64,000 nucleotides of DNA from Segatella paludivivens DSM 17968 = JCM 13650 (GCF_000373185.1 NZ_KB890660.1:68361-132360), one strand, 5' to 3'; counted from the first letter of the stretch, positions 55,596 to 62,470 are shown. A program made the numbers and translations. Notes: generated by a model from the letters alone, not told the origin.

Positions 55596-55641
55596 GGCTA
55601 ATGTATGTTTTTGCTTATCATACATGTATCCTACATTAGCC
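55596..55641. repeat. Inverted repeat with 10-bp arms
   Basis: GGCTAATGTA (55596-55605) and TACATTAGCC (55632-55641), with alternative inner pairing ATGTATG/CATACAT. Part of the palindrome-rich block described below. Confidence 0.55.
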
Positions 55642-55847
55642 TTAAAGATTAAATACTGTTCTTTGTTAATTTAGGGGATGATATCTTCTATACATTTATT
55701 CTAATTTATTTTTTTTCTAGTAGACTGTCCAATTTTATTCCTTGAAGTCATCACCACAACAAGTTGATGAAGAGCTATAAATACAAGAAATTATAAGTAA
55801 ATCAGTCAGCGTTTTGAAAATGAAATCACCTTTTTCGTTGCGCTGTT
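55642..55847. other. Intergenic DNA between hairpins, nothing recognised
   Basis: AT-rich sequence with no ORF, tRNA or promoter that I could support. It separates the hairpins at 55596-55641 and 55848-55914. Confidence 0.4.
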
Positions 55848-55914
55848 GAGTAATATGGGCCTTATCACTCTGCGGTGCATGTAGGATAACAGAGTGATAA
55901 GGCCCTTATTACTC
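55848..55914. repeat. Large hairpin, 25-bp arms
   Basis: GAGTAATATGGGCCTTATCACTCTG (55848-55872) pairs with 55890-55914 with two mismatches; the inner 16 bp, key sequence GGGCCTTATCACTCTG, are perfect. Loop of 17 bases. It is the strongest single hairpin in the gene-free block 55173-56146. Confidence 0.7.
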
Positions 55915-55918
55915 TGTT

Positions 55919-55948
55919 TTATGTATGATATTGACTTATCATACATAA
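55919..55948. repeat. Perfect 12-bp inverted repeat
   Basis: TTATGTATGATA (55919-55930) and TATCATACATAA (55937-55948) with a six-base loop. The same ATCATACAT sequence occurs at 55615-55625, so the two hairpins share sequence. Confidence 0.65.
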
Positions 55949-56124
55949 ACTAATGCGTTGAATAATAGCTTGTTACGTCAAAACATGTAGGAAAACGGTA
56001 CAAAACATTCAAAAAAAAATATGAAGAGAATTATCATAAGAAGCGGATTAATATACTTCTGCCGATAAAACATTGTCTTGGTGTCTTGAAAATAATAATA
56101 AAGATAGAATTTCTTAGTATAAAA

Positions 56125-56154
56125 TTGAGAATAGTTAGATTTTTATTATATTTG
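56125..56154 (+). promoter_or_regulatory. Promoter of the small-ORF operon
   Basis: TTGA (56125-56128), 18 bases, then TATATTTG (56147-56154), a perfect -7 box. The first small ORF starts 32 bases downstream. Confidence 0.65.
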
Positions 56155-56185
56155 CAGAACATTATCTTAATAAATTGTTATAATA

Positions 56186-56350
56186 ATGGAAGAAGAGGAA
56201 CTATTAACTTTTGAAAGTAATTGGGATTTATTTTTAAAATCTCATAAACCTTATGTTGAAGCTAGTAAGTCTAGTATTTTGCATTTGTTGAGAAGGGATA
56301 TATATCGTTGTATGGGATATACTATAGAAAGCAATAAAAATAAAACGTGA
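56186..56350 (+). CDS. Small protein of 54 residues, unknown
   Basis: 54 residues starting MEEEELLTFESNWDLFLK, charged and probably helical, with an Arg/Lys-rich second half (HLLRRDIYRCMGYTI). No family recognised. It is supported by the perfect promoter and by four-base overlap of its stop with the next ORF's GTG (GTGA at 56347-56350). It is too short for ordinary ORF calling and resembles the first gene of a coupled operon. Confidence 0.5.
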   Translation: MEEEELLTFESNWDLFLKSHKPYVEASKSSILHLLRRDIYRCMGYTIESNKNKT

Positions 56351-56472
56351 TTAAAGATAATAAAATTAGTGCTATAATATGGTCTAGAAGCGGAACTTGG
56401 TCTTCTTTGGGAACAAAGACTCCGTTAATCTCAAAAACGACCACAGATGTTTATAAACCTGAGTTATCATGA
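56347..56472 (+). CDS. Small 41-residue ORF, GTG start, unknown
   Basis: 41 residues from a GTG overlapping the upstream stop (GTGA) and ending in TGA overlapping the next ATG (ATGA at 56469-56472). Rich in Ser and Thr (SRSGTWSSLGTKTPLISKTTT). No family recognised; a structural or precursor peptide is possible but nothing shows it. Both overlaps make translation coupling likely. Confidence 0.4.
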   Translation: MIKDNKISAIIWSRSGTWSSLGTKTPLISKTTTDVYKPELS

Positions 56473-57014
56473 GTATTATAAAAGCATTCACTAGTTTTGC
56501 TATAGCCTTGACAACACTATGTTCTTGTTCAAACGAGGAAGAATATACTCCACAAACAGCATCTGCCATTTGCAACTCGTTAAACGTATCTTTGGTAGAT
56601 AAGAGTGGCGAACCGATGAATTATGTTGACTTGCTTGCAAACGGAAACGTTTCTGTTACAGAAAAAGAGTCAAAGCGTAAAGCCAAGATTGAAATCGTTG
56701 AATATGAAGGCAAAAAAGTCTTAAGTTTCAGCGTAGATTTACCCGATGTAAAGTTTATGACGTTTAACGAGGACAGAACAGAGGGTATTGGCAAAGTAGA
56801 CTTATTGATGAACATTAAAGGAACAGAGTTACCTTTGACTGTAAACTTTAAGTATCATGCATCATCAGACAAATCCGTGATTGGAACAAACTCTATGCGT
56901 ATTCAATCTATAGAGTATGCAGGTAAGACAATTACGCCAACAGAGAAATTGAGCATATATTCCATTAAAATCAGTTATGATGGCAATAATACAATCATAG
57001 AATCTATGCTCTAA
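56469..57014 (+). CDS. Putative lipoprotein of 181 residues
   Basis: 181 residues with a lipobox (TTLCSC, Cys20) and acidic SNEEE after it, so exported and lipid-anchored. The rest is beta-rich with alternating hydrophobics (KVDLLMNIKGTELPLTVNFKY in part). Family unknown. Third gene of the coupled small-ORF operon; its start overlaps the preceding stop by four bases. Confidence 0.65.
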   Translation: MSIIKAFTSFAIALTTLCSCSNEEEYTPQTASAICNSLNVSLVDKSGEPMNYVDLLANGNVSVTEKESKRKAKIEIVEYEGKKVLSFSVDLPDVKFMTFNEDRTEGIGKVDLLMNIKGTELPLTVNFKYHASSDKSVIGTNSMRIQSIEYAGKTITPTEKLSIYSIKISYDGNNTIIESML

Positions 57015-57056
57015 TAGCATTGTTCCAAGATAATTAAGGAAGTGTAGACGAATTAA

Positions 57057-57485
57057 TCATTTTTCTTAAAAGAGCTGGAGTTGACTGAAGGCCGTGGTAA
57101 TGGTATTCCAACAATTCAGGATGAGTTGGCAAAGAATGATTCGCCACGAGCTACTATCGAAACCGACGCACAGCGTTCGTTCTTCTTAATAGATATTCCT
57201 GTTCATGAAGGATATGGAAATATTGTTGAGTTACACGATGCTAGTGTCAATGTTAACCAAAAGGAGTATGACATCTTGCGCTTCTGTAAAGAACCACAAT
57301 CAAGGAGAGATATTTTTTCTCATATTGGTGTTATTTATCACTCAAAGAACTACACGAGATTTATAGAACCGTTGATAGAAATGGGCTTCTTGGAGCTTAC
57401 AATACCAGATAAACCCAAAAGTCCGGATCAGAAGTTTAAACTGACGGACAAAGGGAACAACTTTATATCTTCAAACAAAGAATAG
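57057..57485 (+). pseudogene. C-terminal fragment of an AlbA_2/HATPase_c_4 ATP-binding protein
   Basis: The open frame runs from a stop at 57054-57056 to the stop at 57483-57485; it has no ATG at the proper start and begins in the middle of a domain. The visible part is LELTEGRGNGIPTIQDEL, then RSFFLIDIPVHEGYG and a C-terminal winged-helix-like region (SRRDIFSHIGVIYHSKNYTRFIEPLIEMGFLE in part). EGRGNGIPTI is the hallmark of the HATPase_c_4 domain behind Schlafen AlbA_2 in RecG-like regulator proteins. The N-terminal half is missing here; a small AlbA_2 fragment lies on the other side of the decayed tRNA-Leu at 57826-57957. Confidence 0.75.
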
Positions 57486-57721
57486 AAATAAAGTAATATT
57501 CTCTAATTCGTGAAGATGTTGTTACCAAGGTACTGATGGGTAACCATAGCTATCAATGAGTGGTGGTGGTGACACTTCTGATTGCGCAGCTTCGTGGTTA
57601 TTATTAACCTTCAAAATTGATTTTAATTGATTTTTGTGGGGAATATGTGGGGAAAGGTTTAAACTGAAAAATAGCTAATCGCTTGTGTTTGAGTAATTTA
57701 GCGATTTGGTTTGCCATTAAA
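57486..57721. other. Short intergenic stretch next to the tRNA-Leu copy
   Basis: No ORF recognised. It ends directly at the CCA end of the degenerate tRNA-Leu copy, on the side where an integrated element would join. Confidence 0.4.
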
Positions 57722-57806
57722 TGGTACCCAGACCCGGGATCGACCCGGGATGGATTGCTTCACTGGTGTTTGAGACCAGCGCATCTACCGATTCCGCCAT
57801 CTGGGC
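57722..57806 (-). tRNA. Degenerate tRNA-Leu(CAA) copy, probable pseudo-tRNA
   Basis: Reads as tRNA-Leu(CAA) on the minus strand with a CCA end encoded at 57722-57724. Compared with the intact copy at 59454-59535 it differs at six positions in 82. One change makes the first T-loop base G (GUCGAUC), one puts a mismatch in the variable arm, and the -7 box of the intact copy (CAAAGGTA on the plus strand) has become CAAAAGAA. Acceptor, D and anticodon stems remain sound. Homology continues about 35 bases past its 5' end. Probably a duplicated, decaying gene. Confidence 0.7.
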
Positions 57807-57825
57807 GTGACGTCTTTTGTTTAAG

Positions 57826-57957
57826 ATGTTGCAAAAGAATATGATAGGCTTCAATAACAAGATTGCTCCTTTCTATATGCCATGTATGGATGTTGAGGAA
57901 ATCGATGGTAAGCATGTACTTGTGATATGGGTACCAAGTGGTAATAATATTACTTAA
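57826..57957 (+). pseudogene. AlbA_2-domain fragment (about 38 residues)
   Basis: Reading from an ATG at 57826 gives 43 residues; the recognisable part (MIGFNNKIAPFY, VEEIDGKHVLVIWVPSG) is the central strand region of a Schlafen AlbA_2 domain. It starts immediately after the duplicated tRNA upstream sequence ends (near 57841) and stops at 57957. It is a remnant; the matching C-terminal region of the same family lies at 57057-57485, i.e. in permuted order. Confidence 0.65.
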
Positions 57958-57968
57958 ATCAAGTTTGA

Positions 57969-58032
57969 TGCGGCTTATTTTCTTGTGTAATCCGCAAAAT
58001 GTGCGGCTTACTTTGTAATTTTAGCCGCAAAA
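57969..58032 (+). promoter_or_regulatory. Paired 31-bp operator-like repeats upstream of fic
   Basis: Two imperfect direct repeats, 57969-57999 and 58002-58032, 33 bp apart from start to start (three helical turns). Each begins TGCGGCTTA and ends CCGCAAAA, so each is also a partial inverted repeat (GCGGCT...AGCCGC in the second). The second reaches to the edge of the -33 box. Likely operator for the winged-helix C-terminus of the Fic protein itself (inference). Confidence 0.55.
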
Positions 58033-58033
58033 G

Positions 58034-58065
58034 TTTGCTTCTCTCTATTTTATTATTTAAATTTG
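58034..58065 (+). promoter_or_regulatory. Promoter of the Fic gene
   Basis: TTTG (58034-58037), 20 bases, then TAAATTTG (58058-58065), 20 bases before the ATG at 58086. Confidence 0.7.
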
Positions 58066-58085
58066 CGATTATAATTAGATTAAAT

Positions 58086-59360
58086 ATGTTTATTTACGAA
58101 AGAGAAAACTGGACAGATTTTCGTTGGGATGCTAACCAACTGATAGATCTCATGGCGCAAGTGAACCGTGAAACTGGTTTTCTTGCTGGAAGATTGAGTG
58201 CTATTGGATTTGATGCACAACTATCAACAGCCGCCGAAACTATTGCTAATGACATCGTAGCTTCATCGGCAATTGAAGGTATTATCCTTGATTCGTCTGA
58301 AGTGCGCTCTTCTGTAGCTCGAAAGTTGGGTATCGAAGTCGCCAACGAAAAGTCTCCAACACATTATGTAGATGGCATCGTAGAAATGATGCTTGATGCC
58401 ACAGCTAATTATCTTGACCCGCTATCTGAAAAACGGATTTTCTCTTGGCATGGAGCGTTATTCCCCACAGGACGAAGTGGACTTTCTGAAATTCATGTTG
58501 GAGCTTATCGCACAGAGCCAATGCAAGTCGTGTCTGGCATGTTTGGCCGCGAGAAAGTGCATTATTGTGCCCCTGGAGCTGAAAAAGTGCCTGTAGAAAT
58601 GAAGACTTTTATCGATTGGTTCAATGATAAAGATGTTAAGCCATCATATATCAAGTCTGCTATTGCACATTTCTGGTTTGTGAGTATTCACCCTTTTGAT
58701 GATGGAAATGGTCGAATAGCGCGAGCTATCTCTGATATGATTCTTGCCCAGACCGAAAGTAATGGTCAGCGTTTCTATAGCGTTTCTTCTGAGATAAATA
58801 AGGAAAAATCGGCATACTATGATGTGCTTGAGCGCACCCAGCATGGTGAGGGCGATCTGACCGAATGGCTTGCATGGTATCTTAAATGCATCGACAATGC
58901 TGTAATGGATTCGTATACAATGTTAAGTGGTGTTCTTCGCAAGTCGATTTTCTGGCGTACACATTCACAGGTTCCTATTTCTGCACGTGAGAAAAATGTA
59001 CTTAACACATATCTAGACGGATATGATGCCAAGCTTACGATTAAGAATTATGCTAAGTTATGCAAGATATCAACTGATACTGCCGCCCGTGATATTCACA
59101 ATCTTGAGGGTAAAGGTATACTTCGCATGGCTCAAGGCAGAGTAAGGGATGCTTCATATTCTTTGGTTTATTCACATGATGTGTTGCAATATGAGAAACT
59201 GACTACTGCCGAGCATGACAACAACCATTATATATCTGCTAAACTTGCAGATCACAGAATAATTGAGGAGCGAATTTCTGATATCGATTGGCTAAGATTT
59301 TCTCAGCAAGAAGTCACCTTGCAGGATTTAGTTGACAAGTATTTTGCATTCCAAAAATGA
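58086..59360 (+). CDS. Fic-family AMP-transferase, DUF4172 type, class II
   Basis: 424 residues from the ATG at 58086; the frame extends to 57999 but that part is hydrophobic and out of family. N-terminal DUF4172 region, with the inhibitory helix motif S-x-x-x-E-G in SSAIEG. The Fic core motif is complete: HPFDDGNGRIAR. C-terminal ~100 residues contain a winged-helix (LTIKNYAKLCKISTDTAARDI in part). Fic proteins transfer AMP from ATP to a hydroxyl of a target protein; the inhibitory Glu should restrain this one. Target unknown. It lies between two copies of tRNA-Leu, beside the operator-like repeats. Confidence 0.9.
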   Translation: MFIYERENWTDFRWDANQLIDLMAQVNRETGFLAGRLSAIGFDAQLSTAAETIANDIVASSAIEGIILDSSEVRSSVARKLGIEVANEKSPTHYVDGIVEMMLDATANYLDPLSEKRIFSWHGALFPTGRSGLSEIHVGAYRTEPMQVVSGMFGREKVHYCAPGAEKVPVEMKTFIDWFNDKDVKPSYIKSAIAHFWFVSIHPFDDGNGRIARAISDMILAQTESNGQRFYSVSSEINKEKSAYYDVLERTQHGEGDLTEWLAWYLKCIDNAVMDSYTMLSGVLRKSIFWRTHSQVPISAREKNVLNTYLDGYDAKLTIKNYAKLCKISTDTAARDIHNLEGKGILRMAQGRVRDASYSLVYSHDVLQYEKLTTAEHDNNHYISAKLADHRIIEERISDIDWLRFSQQEVTLQDLVDKYFAFQK

Positions 59361-59417
59361 GATCAAAAAAACTATCTGTTTTTCAACTTAGTTAATAAGC
59401 GGTAGCTATATTAAAGA

Positions 59418-59452
59418 AAAAATCCTGTAAATCTTTGATTTACAGGATTTTT
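59418..59452. terminator. Bidirectional terminator between fic and tRNA-Leu
   Basis: AAAAATCCTGTAAATC (59418-59433) and GATTTACAGGATTTTT (59437-59452) are perfect 16-bp arms with a three-base loop, next to the tRNA 3' end. It can end both the fic and the tRNA transcripts. Confidence 0.85.
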
Positions 59453-59453
59453 G

Positions 59454-59535
59454 TACCCAGACCCGGGCTCGAACCGGGATGAATTGCTCCACTGGTGTTT
59501 GAGACCAGCGCGTCTACCAATTCCGCCATCTGGGC
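59454..59535 (-). tRNA. tRNA-Leu(CAA)
   Basis: 82 bases on the minus strand. Acceptor GCCCAGA/TCTGGGT, D arm, anticodon stem CTGGT/ACCAG with loop CTCAAAC (anticodon CAA), a long variable arm typical of leucine tRNA, and T arm CCCGG-TTCGAGC-CCGGG. CCA is not encoded. Its -7 box TACCTTTG lies at 59560-59567. It should decode UUG. Confidence 0.93.
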
Positions 59536-59559
59536 GTGACGTCTTTTATTAAGACGGTG

Positions 59560-59567
59560 CAAAGGTA
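59560..59567 (-). promoter_or_regulatory. -7 box of tRNA-Leu
   Basis: The minus strand reads TACCTTTG, an exact consensus match, 24 bases before the tRNA 5' end. The corresponding region in the copy at 57722-57806 is mutated. Confidence 0.65.
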
Positions 59568-59693
59568 CATAATAATTTTGAATGTGCAAAGTTTTTATAG
59601 GAAAAGTGTTGATTAAGGATAAGGTTTGATTAAAAAACAAAAAATACTTTGCAATTTCGTTTTTAATATTTAATTTCGTACCAAAATAAAAAG

Positions 59694-60794
59694 ATGACTA
59701 TGAACAAAACACTTAATAATAATTATTGTGTGATATTAGCTGGCGGTAAAGGTCGAAGATTATGGCCTTGCAGCCGTGAAAGCTATCCAAAACAATTTAT
59801 TGATTTCTTCGGTTCTGGGGAAACACAATTGCAGCAGACTTATGAACGCTTTGCCAAGATTATTCCCCAAGAAAATATTTTTATAAATACCAACGAGACA
59901 TATATTGATATCGTCAAAGAACAGTTGCCTAATGTTTCTGAAAGCAGGATCATGGCTGAACCTATATATCGTAACACCGCTCCGGGGGTTGCATGGGCTG
60001 CACATAGAATATCGAAAATATGTCCAGATGCAAATCTGATAGTTTCTCCTTCTGATCAAACCGTAATCAATGAGGATGCATTTAAAGATAATGTGATTGA
60101 AGGCTTTGAATTTGTTGAGAAAAATAACTGCTTGCTAACAATGGGTGTGAAGCCTACTCGCCCTGAACCTGGCTACGGATATGTGCAGATTGGTGATAAT
60201 ACTGATTTTGAAGATATCTATAAGGTCCAGTCGTTTATAGAGAAACCTGAACGTGAATTTGCACGTGTATTTATGGAGAGCGGCGAATGGTATTGGAACA
60301 CGGGTATATTTCTCTCTAATGTGAGATATCTTGCCGATAGCCTTTATAAGTTGTTGCCTGTGGTATTGCGTAAGTTGGATCAGAATAATGAAGACTGGAA
60401 AATAGAGGATGAAAATCTGTTTGTGAAGGAAAACTTTCCTTTATATCCTAATTTGTCAATTGACTTCGGAGTCTTGGAAAAGTCAGACAATGTGTTTTTG
60501 AAAAAATGCGACTTTGGTTGGGCTGATCTAGGAACATGGCACGGGATATACGAGTCTATGCAAAAGAGTGAAAATGATAATGTTGTGATAAACTCTGAAG
60601 TGATATTGGAAAACTCACATAGCAATGTAATTAAACTCCCCAAAGATAGGCTTGCCGTTATTAATGGTCTTGATGGTTACATCGTTGCAGAAAAAGATAA
60701 TGTACTGTTGATTTGCAAGAAAGAGGATTCTTCTGCTTTGGTAAGGAAATATGTTACCGAGGTGCAAATGAAAAAGGGTGATAAATTTATCTAA
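59694..60794 (+). CDS. manC: Mannose-1-phosphate guanylyltransferase
   Basis: 366 residues (ATG at 59694, or 59700), a monofunctional form without the C-terminal phosphomannose isomerase domain. Nucleotidyltransferase signature VILAGGKGRRLWPCSRESYPKQF (in part: GGKGRRLWP and PKQF), GFGY-like GYGYVQIG, FIEKPE, and the C-terminal beta-helix start. It makes GDP-mannose from mannose-1-phosphate and GTP in the cytoplasm, a precursor of capsule, LPS or GDP-fucose. Single gene closed by a strong terminator. Confidence 0.93.
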   Translation: MTMNKTLNNNYCVILAGGKGRRLWPCSRESYPKQFIDFFGSGETQLQQTYERFAKIIPQENIFINTNETYIDIVKEQLPNVSESRIMAEPIYRNTAPGVAWAAHRISKICPDANLIVSPSDQTVINEDAFKDNVIEGFEFVEKNNCLLTMGVKPTRPEPGYGYVQIGDNTDFEDIYKVQSFIEKPEREFARVFMESGEWYWNTGIFLSNVRYLADSLYKLLPVVLRKLDQNNEDWKIEDENLFVKENFPLYPNLSIDFGVLEKSDNVFLKKCDFGWADLGTWHGIYESMQKSENDNVVINSEVILENSHSNVIKLPKDRLAVINGLDGYIVAEKDNVLLICKKEDSSALVRKYVTEVQMKKGDKFI

Positions 60795-60811
60795 TGTGAT
60801 AATATAAAAAT

Positions 60812-60858
60812 AAAGAAGGTAAGAATAAGCAGTGTATTACTTTATTCTTACCTTCTTT
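60812..60858. terminator. Terminator between manC and the HIT gene
   Basis: AAAGAAGGTAAGAATAA (60812-60828) and TTATTCTTACCTTCTTT (60842-60858), perfect 17-bp arms with a 13-base loop, between the convergent manC and HIT genes. Confidence 0.85.
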
Positions 60859-60872
60859 GTTTTTTGGGGTGT

Positions 60873-61271
60873 TTACAATTTTTGAAATTCTTTGTAAATC
60901 TTATTAGCGGCATCCTCAAACTCAGTTTCTGTTAGTTTTACGTGATGCTTAAAGTCGACATCAGCTTCGCTGTTCATTGGCAGCAAATGGATGTGTGCAT
61001 GATTCACTTCAAGACCAAGTACGACTTGAGCGACTTTCTTACAAGGAAACGCTGCTTTGATAGCCTTTGCTACTTTCTTCGCAAAGACCTCAAATTCTGC
61101 CAATTCTGTATCTTCCATATCAAAGATATAGTCAACTTCCTTGCGTGGAACAACTAAAGTGTGTCCCTTTGTTACTGGGTCGATATCAAGAAAAGCGTAG
61201 AACTTATCACTTTCTGCGCATTTGTAGCTTGGAATTTCTCCTGCAGCAATCTTTGAAAATATAGTGCTCAT
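60873..61271 (-). CDS. HIT-family nucleotide hydrolase
   Basis: 132 residues from the ATG at 61271 (the frame runs to 61304, but MSTIFSKIAAGEIPSYK is the family's standard start). Contains the catalytic histidine triad as HAHIHLLP, with Ile and Leu between the His residues. HIT proteins of the HinT group hydrolyse AMP-lysine or related nucleoside conjugates in the cytoplasm. It lies 39 bases after greA on the same strand, so the two are probably one operon under the greA promoter. Confidence 0.92.
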   Translation of the reverse strand: MSTIFSKIAAGEIPSYKCAESDKFYAFLDIDPVTKGHTLVVPRKEVDYIFDMEDTELAEFEVFAKKVAKAIKAAFPCKKVAQVVLGLEVNHAHIHLLPMNSEADVDFKHHVKLTETEFEDAANKIYKEFQKL

Positions 61272-61310
61272 CTTTTTTGAATTAAAAGTTAAGGAATAAT
61301 GCAATGATTA

Positions 61311-61775
61311 TTATATGCTGATTTTGTCGATACGCAACTTTATTACGCCTCGTGGAATTTTTACCTCTACGATGTCGCCTACCTTATGATTAAGTAATCC
61401 TTGTGCAATAGGTGTCTTGATACTTATTTTGCCCAGTTTGAGGTTGGCCTCGCTCTCGCTGACGATAGAGTAGGTCATCTTTGATTTTGTTGCCATGTTA
61501 GTCATTTCCACCTTCGACATAATCTGTACGGCGTCAGTGCTGAGGCGAGATGTATCAACGATCTTAGCCTCGGCTATGGCAATTTTAATCTTGTTTATTT
61601 TATCTTCGAGATGAGCTTGTGCCTCTTTAGCGGCATCATACTCAGAATTTTCACTTAAATCACCTTTGTCGCGGGCTTCAGCAATTGCGGCTGATGCCTT
61701 AGGGCGCTCTACTGATTGGAGCCTTTTAAGATCTGCTACTAATGTATCGTAGCCTTCTTGTGACATGTAAGCCAT
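61311..61775 (-). CDS. greA: Transcription elongation factor GreA
   Basis: 154 residues, standard length. Coiled-coil finger with the D-E pair region (ARDKGDLSENSEYDAAKEAQ, in part) that reaches into the RNA polymerase channel and stimulates cleavage of backtracked RNA. C-terminal FKBP-like domain (PIAQGLLNHKVGDIVEVKIP in part). It has a long leader: the probable promoter is at 61907-61937, 5' UTR about 125 bases, with a large palindrome at 61833-61864 in it. Confidence 0.95.
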   Translation of the reverse strand: MAYMSQEGYDTLVADLKRLQSVERPKASAAIAEARDKGDLSENSEYDAAKEAQAHLEDKINKIKIAIAEAKIVDTSRLSTDAVQIMSKVEMTNMATKSKMTYSIVSESEANLKLGKISIKTPIAQGLLNHKVGDIVEVKIPRGVIKLRIDKISI

Positions 61776-61832
61776 AATGTTTTAATTTATTATTATTAAT
61801 ATTACGAAGTTTTGGCGAGGACAATAAAATAA

Positions 61833-61864
61833 AGAATTCCGACATCATGTGGTGTCGGAATTCT
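61833..61864 (-). promoter_or_regulatory. Hairpin in the greA leader, attenuator candidate
   Basis: A 32-base near-perfect palindrome: AGAATTCCGACATCA pairs with TGGTGTCGGAATTCT (61850-61864) with a single mismatch and a two-base loop. On the minus (transcribed) strand it is followed by TTTATTTTATT. It lies inside the deduced greA 5' UTR and so could terminate transcription before greA. Confidence 0.55.
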
Positions 61865-61906
61865 GTATCCTATAATATGCTCGCTATGCTTTTTTCTTTC
61901 TTTTTG

Positions 61907-61937
61907 CAAAGTTAGATATTATATTTGAATTAAACAA
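61907..61937 (-). promoter_or_regulatory. Promoter of greA-HIT
   Basis: On the minus strand TTG (61935-61937), 20 bases, then TAACTTTG (61907-61914), an exact -7 box. Confidence 0.6.
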
Positions 61938-62051
61938 GTTTTTAAGAGATATTTATATTATAATGTAATGCAAAATGGGAACTGTTATCGCACACAGGCT
62001 TGATTTATATCATGAAAACCTAAATAAAAATATAATTTCAGTCTTAATAGC

Positions 62052-62082
62052 TTGACGCTAAAGAATATTTGGAATATCTTTG
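62052..62082 (+). promoter_or_regulatory. Promoter of the short transcript
   Basis: TTGA (62052-62055), 19 bases, then TATCTTTG (62075-62082), an exact -7 box. No ORF follows before the terminator at 62126-62150. Confidence 0.6.
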
Positions 62083-62087
62083 CAACG

Positions 62088-62150
62088 TGTTTTTCATAGT
62101 ATTAGATTTAAGGTTAACAAAGGTTGGGACTCAGCGGAGTCCCTTTTTTT
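62088..62150 (+). ncRNA. Candidate short RNA or attenuator (about 63 nt)
   Basis: Expected start about 62088 from the promoter at 62052-62082. The end is an intrinsic terminator GGGACT-cagcgg-AGTCCC (62126-62143) followed by seven T. No start codon with a useful ORF lies between, and a new promoter for the downstream gene lies at 62256. Either a small RNA or a leader whose terminator is relieved to reach the downstream exporter genes. Confidence 0.5.
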
Positions 62151-62157
62151 GTTTTAT

Positions 62158-62205
62158 GGCTATTGATGGAACTGGTAGTTGTTGCTATCGAAAAAGCCAA
62201 TAGCC
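62158..62205. repeat. Inverted repeat GGCTATTG/CAATAGCC
   Basis: Arms at 62158-62165 and 62198-62205 (8 bp), loop 32 bases. No other content recognised between 62151 and 62255. Confidence 0.35.
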
Positions 62206-62255
62206 GCTATCGTAATAAACACGCATCATTATTTTCGTAGGTAACGATATGGTAT

Positions 62256-62308
62256 TACCTTTGCTTCGAATTTATAAATAAGTATTTCGATTAAATAAGT
62301 ATTTCGAT
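62256..62308 (+). promoter_or_regulatory. Promoter and 17-bp tandem repeat before the small membrane protein
   Basis: TACCTTTG (62256-62263) is an exact -7 box. Two perfect 17-bp copies of TAAATAAGTATTTCGAT lie at 62275-62291 and 62292-62308, the second directly touching the ATG at 62309. This puts the repeat in the 5' UTR, at the ribosome-binding region. Confidence 0.65.
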
Positions 62309-62470
62309 ATGAATAATCAGGTTATAATGTGGAGTGTAGTCGTAGCTGTATTGTTATTGATGTTTTGTTTCAGGATAATCAACAAGTTTCATAATTCAAT
62401 AAATCATCACAATATTATTGAGATTGGAGACGATTACTCAATATACGGCGCAGAAGATGACGTTCTCTAA
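62309..62470 (+). CDS. Small single-pass membrane protein, 53 residues
   Basis: 53 residues, MNNQVIMWSVVVAVLLLMFCFRII followed by a polar tail (EIGDDYSIYGAEDDVL). One clear transmembrane segment (residues ~6-24). It overlaps the next gene's ATG (62457) by 14 bases and has a promoter and 5' repeat directly upstream, so it is likely a true gene, too short for ordinary calling. Possibly a small subunit or regulator of the exporter encoded after it (inference). No family recognised. Confidence 0.6.
   Translation: MNNQVIMWSVVVAVLLLMFCFRIINKFHNSINHHNIIEIGDDYSIYGAEDDVL

Noticed and set aside
56347..56472. RiPP (lanthipeptide or similar) precursor
   Set aside because: The Ser/Thr-rich small ORF has no leader-core boundary, no Cys, and no modification enzyme or transporter gene within reach; kept only as unknown small ORF.
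57999..58085. N-terminal extension of the Fic protein
   Set aside because: It lies over the promoter and operator repeats and reads as hydrophobic noise; the ATG at 58086 begins the DUF4172 pattern.
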